Source of the DNA: a bacterium
GTDB lineage: Bacteria > Bacteroidota > Bacteroidia > Flavobacteriales > Schleiferiaceae
NCBI GenBank assembly: GCA_016125155.1
Contig: WGMI01000024.1
Span: forward strand, 62,001-126,000
Length of the DNA: 64,000 bases
Reading direction: 5' to 3'
Shown: positions 62,424 through 64,000 of the stretch, one piece after another
How the letters are laid out: each line of letters starts with the position of its first letter
How positions within the stretch are numbered: the stretch's first letter is position 1
Program-made: the position numbers and the translations under genes
Notes under the pieces: model-generated
The model's input: only the letters and a program-made list of their open reading frames with translations
The model's database searches: none
Told to the model about the DNA's origin: nothing

Positions 62424-63643
62424 AGCAAATAGGCCTTTCGCTTCTGCTTGAAGCGATCGAGTTCCGGCTTCCAACGACGCGATAGATCGTCGGCATCGGC
62501 ACCCGCAATCAAAGCCAAACGGAGTTCGTCGGTTCCCGCCAACGTATCGAAATAGGCATTGAAAAAGGCGGATTTGTCCGGGGCTTGGCGATAGGCATCG
62601 ACCAGCCAATACCAGTACAACCCGCGGTGAACACTCATATAGGCCTGGGCAAATGCACGCAGATCGGCACCATGGCAGAGTTCGTCCTCGTGCGAAGGCT
62701 TGGGCGCTTCGGCTCGTTTTTTAGGTTTGAAATCAAACCCCTGGGATTCCATCCAAGGCGCCCCCACCACTTGGAAGGGCCAATCCGTTCCACGGCCGAT
62801 GCTGACGTCGGTGCCTTCAAAAAAACACAGCGATGGGTAGAGCCGAATGGCCTCCCAATTCGGCAAATTGGGCGAAGGCGGGACAAGGGGCACAAAAGGG
62901 GTGGAATGCGTCCAACCCGTGCACCGCACCACCGTTAGATTCAACTGCTCTGCCCCGGCAATCCAGCCTTCTCCCCGGGCCATATGCGCGTATTCGCCCA
63001 AGGTCAAACCATGAACCACAGGGACAGGGTGCAGGCCGACAAAACTTTCAAAACCCGGCTTGAGGACCGGACCATCTACGTAGTCCCCGTTCGGGTTGGG
63101 CCGGTCGAGAACGACCACCGCAATGCCCTGCTGAGCGCAGGCTTCGAGCACATAACTCAGGGTCGACACATAGGTGTAGAACCGGGTGCCTACATCCTGC
63201 AAATCGAATAGCATCACCTCGATGCCCTCGAGCTGGGCCGGGGTTGGTTTCTTGTTTTGACCGTAGAGGGACACCACAGGCAAATCGGTTTTGCGGTCTT
63301 TTCCGTCTTGAATTTCTTCGCCCGCGGCAGCCTTACCCCGAAAGCCATGTTCGGGCGCAAAGACCTTTTCTACCTGGATCCCGCGTTCCAAAAGGGCATC
63401 GAGCAGGTGCACTGTTCCGACCCGAGAACCAGCATTGGCCACCACGCCTACCTTTCGGTTGGCGATCAAATCCGCATAGGCCTCAAATCGCTCCGCTCCC
63501 ATCCGGAGGGGTTCCGTGGGTTGTGCAACCGTCTGGGGCAGTTCGGGTGTAGCTAGGGGTTTGCGGCTTTTACAAGCCCCCAGCGCAGACAGCAGTCCGA
63601 GCAGGAGCAGGTTGCCGATGGATTTTTGCCTCCTCCAGCCCAT
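62411..63643 (-). CDS. DUF1343 (NamZ-like exo-beta-N-acetylmuramidase) lipoprotein
   Basis: KVGVVANAGSRVGTVHLLDALLERGIQVEKVFAPEHGFRGKAAAGEEI...MLFDLQDVGTRFYTYVSTLSYVLEACA...VLDRPNPNGDYVDGPVL; lipobox LGAC. Confidence 0.93.
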   Translation of the reverse strand: MGWRRQKSIGNLLLLGLLSALGACKSRKPLATPELPQTVAQPTEPLRMGAERFEAYADLIANRKVGVVANAGSRVGTVHLLDALLERGIQVEKVFAPEHGFRGKAAAGEEIQDGKDRKTDLPVVSLYGQNKKPTPAQLEGIEVMLFDLQDVGTRFYTYVSTLSYVLEACAQQGIAVVVLDRPNPNGDYVDGPVLKPGFESFVGLHPVPVVHGLTLGEYAHMARGEGWIAGAEQLNLTVVRCTGWTHSTPFVPLVPPSPNLPNWEAIRLYPSLCFFEGTDVSIGRGTDWPFQVVGAPWMESQGFDFKPKKRAEAPKPSHEDELCHGADLRAFAQAYMSVHRGLYWYWLVDAYRQAPDKSAFFNAYFDTLAGTDELRLALIAGADADDLSRRWKPELDRFKQKRKAYLLYSD

Positions 63644-63705
63644 ATCCCAACCTCTATCTTTGGACGACCCCGCCCAAAACACGAGGGATTGCAGGGATTT
63701 CCGGT

Positions 63706-64000
63706 ATGCGGTTCGAAGCATTTTTTGCAGCGCGTCTTTCGAGTGGGGACAATAATACGGTGTCGGGGCGGGCCGACCGCATTGGTACTGCGGCCCTGGC
63801 CTTGGCGTTGGTGGTCATGTTGGTTTCTTTGGCCACAGGGGTGGGTCTGCAGCGCGAAATCGCCGCCAAGCTCACCGGGTTTGGGGGGGAACTCAGCATT
63901 GTAGACTATCCCAAAAACGACGAAAACACCGAGCCACTCCGGCTCGACAGCGCGCTGGAAAACGCCTTGCGCGCCCATCCAGGCATCGAATCCTACCAGC
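63706..64000 (+). CDS. FtsX/LolE-type ABC transporter permease (3' end truncated by window)
   Basis: Manual translation: MRFEAFFAARLSSGDNNTVSGRADRIGTAALALALVVMLVSLATGVGLQREIAAKLTGFGGELSIVDYPKNDEN...; open to the window edge, absent from the ORF track. Confidence 0.75.
   Translation, partial: MRFEAFFAARLSSGDNNTVSGRADRIGTAALALALVVMLVSLATGVGLQREIAAKLTGFGGELSIVDYPKNDENTEPLRLDSALENALRAHPGIESYQ

Noticed and set aside
63655-63662. TATCTTTG -7-like element upstream of the FtsX/LolE-type permease
   Set aside because: Matches TAnnTTTG but the nearest upstream TTG is 26 nt away, outside the usual spacing; recorded only as weak.

Overview
64 kb window of a fairly GC-rich Bacteroidota-type chromosome. 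Evidence for the lineage: TTG-N19-TAnnTTTG promoter syntax, fused LpxC/FabZ, a PorX-type regulator, and a str operon joined directly to the S10/spc/alpha operons without tuf. Most of it is core genome: acyl-CoA dehydrogenase (5'-truncated); lpxA, lpxC-fabZ, lpxD; HD phosphohydrolase; porX; efp; a second lpxD-like gene; a polysaccharide locus (formylglycine-generating-enzyme-like lipoprotein, two GT2 enzymes, sulfotransferase, Wzm/Wzt-like ABC exporter, O-antigen ligase/TPR, polyprenyl glycosylphosphotransferase); M1 peptidase; recG; aspartate kinase; the rpsL-to-rplQ superoperon; carA; eno; citrate synthase; nucleoside transporter; etfAB; phosphohexomutase; GT39; NamZ-like DUF1343; and a truncated FtsX/LolE-type permease. 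The most unusual locus is 26.06-27.55 kb. A small four-helix-bundle (23S-IVP/Avd-like, 'suffix'-type) ORF is flanked on both sides by long C-rich arrays of 8-10 nt units (GT-C3/4-AA-A/C/CC). The arrays abut its stop codon and the stop codon of the upstream gene, and lie just upstream of the promoter of the ribosomal superoperon. On the minus strand the arrays are continuous GGG runs and fit the G-quadruplex rule throughout. A second accessory stretch (48.7-51.9 kb) holds an HxlR regulator with phased direct repeats, a frameshifted SnoaL/NTF2-like gene, a duplicated terminator module and an orphan Cys-rich lipoprotein. All homology calls were made by eye from translated motifs; no database search was run.
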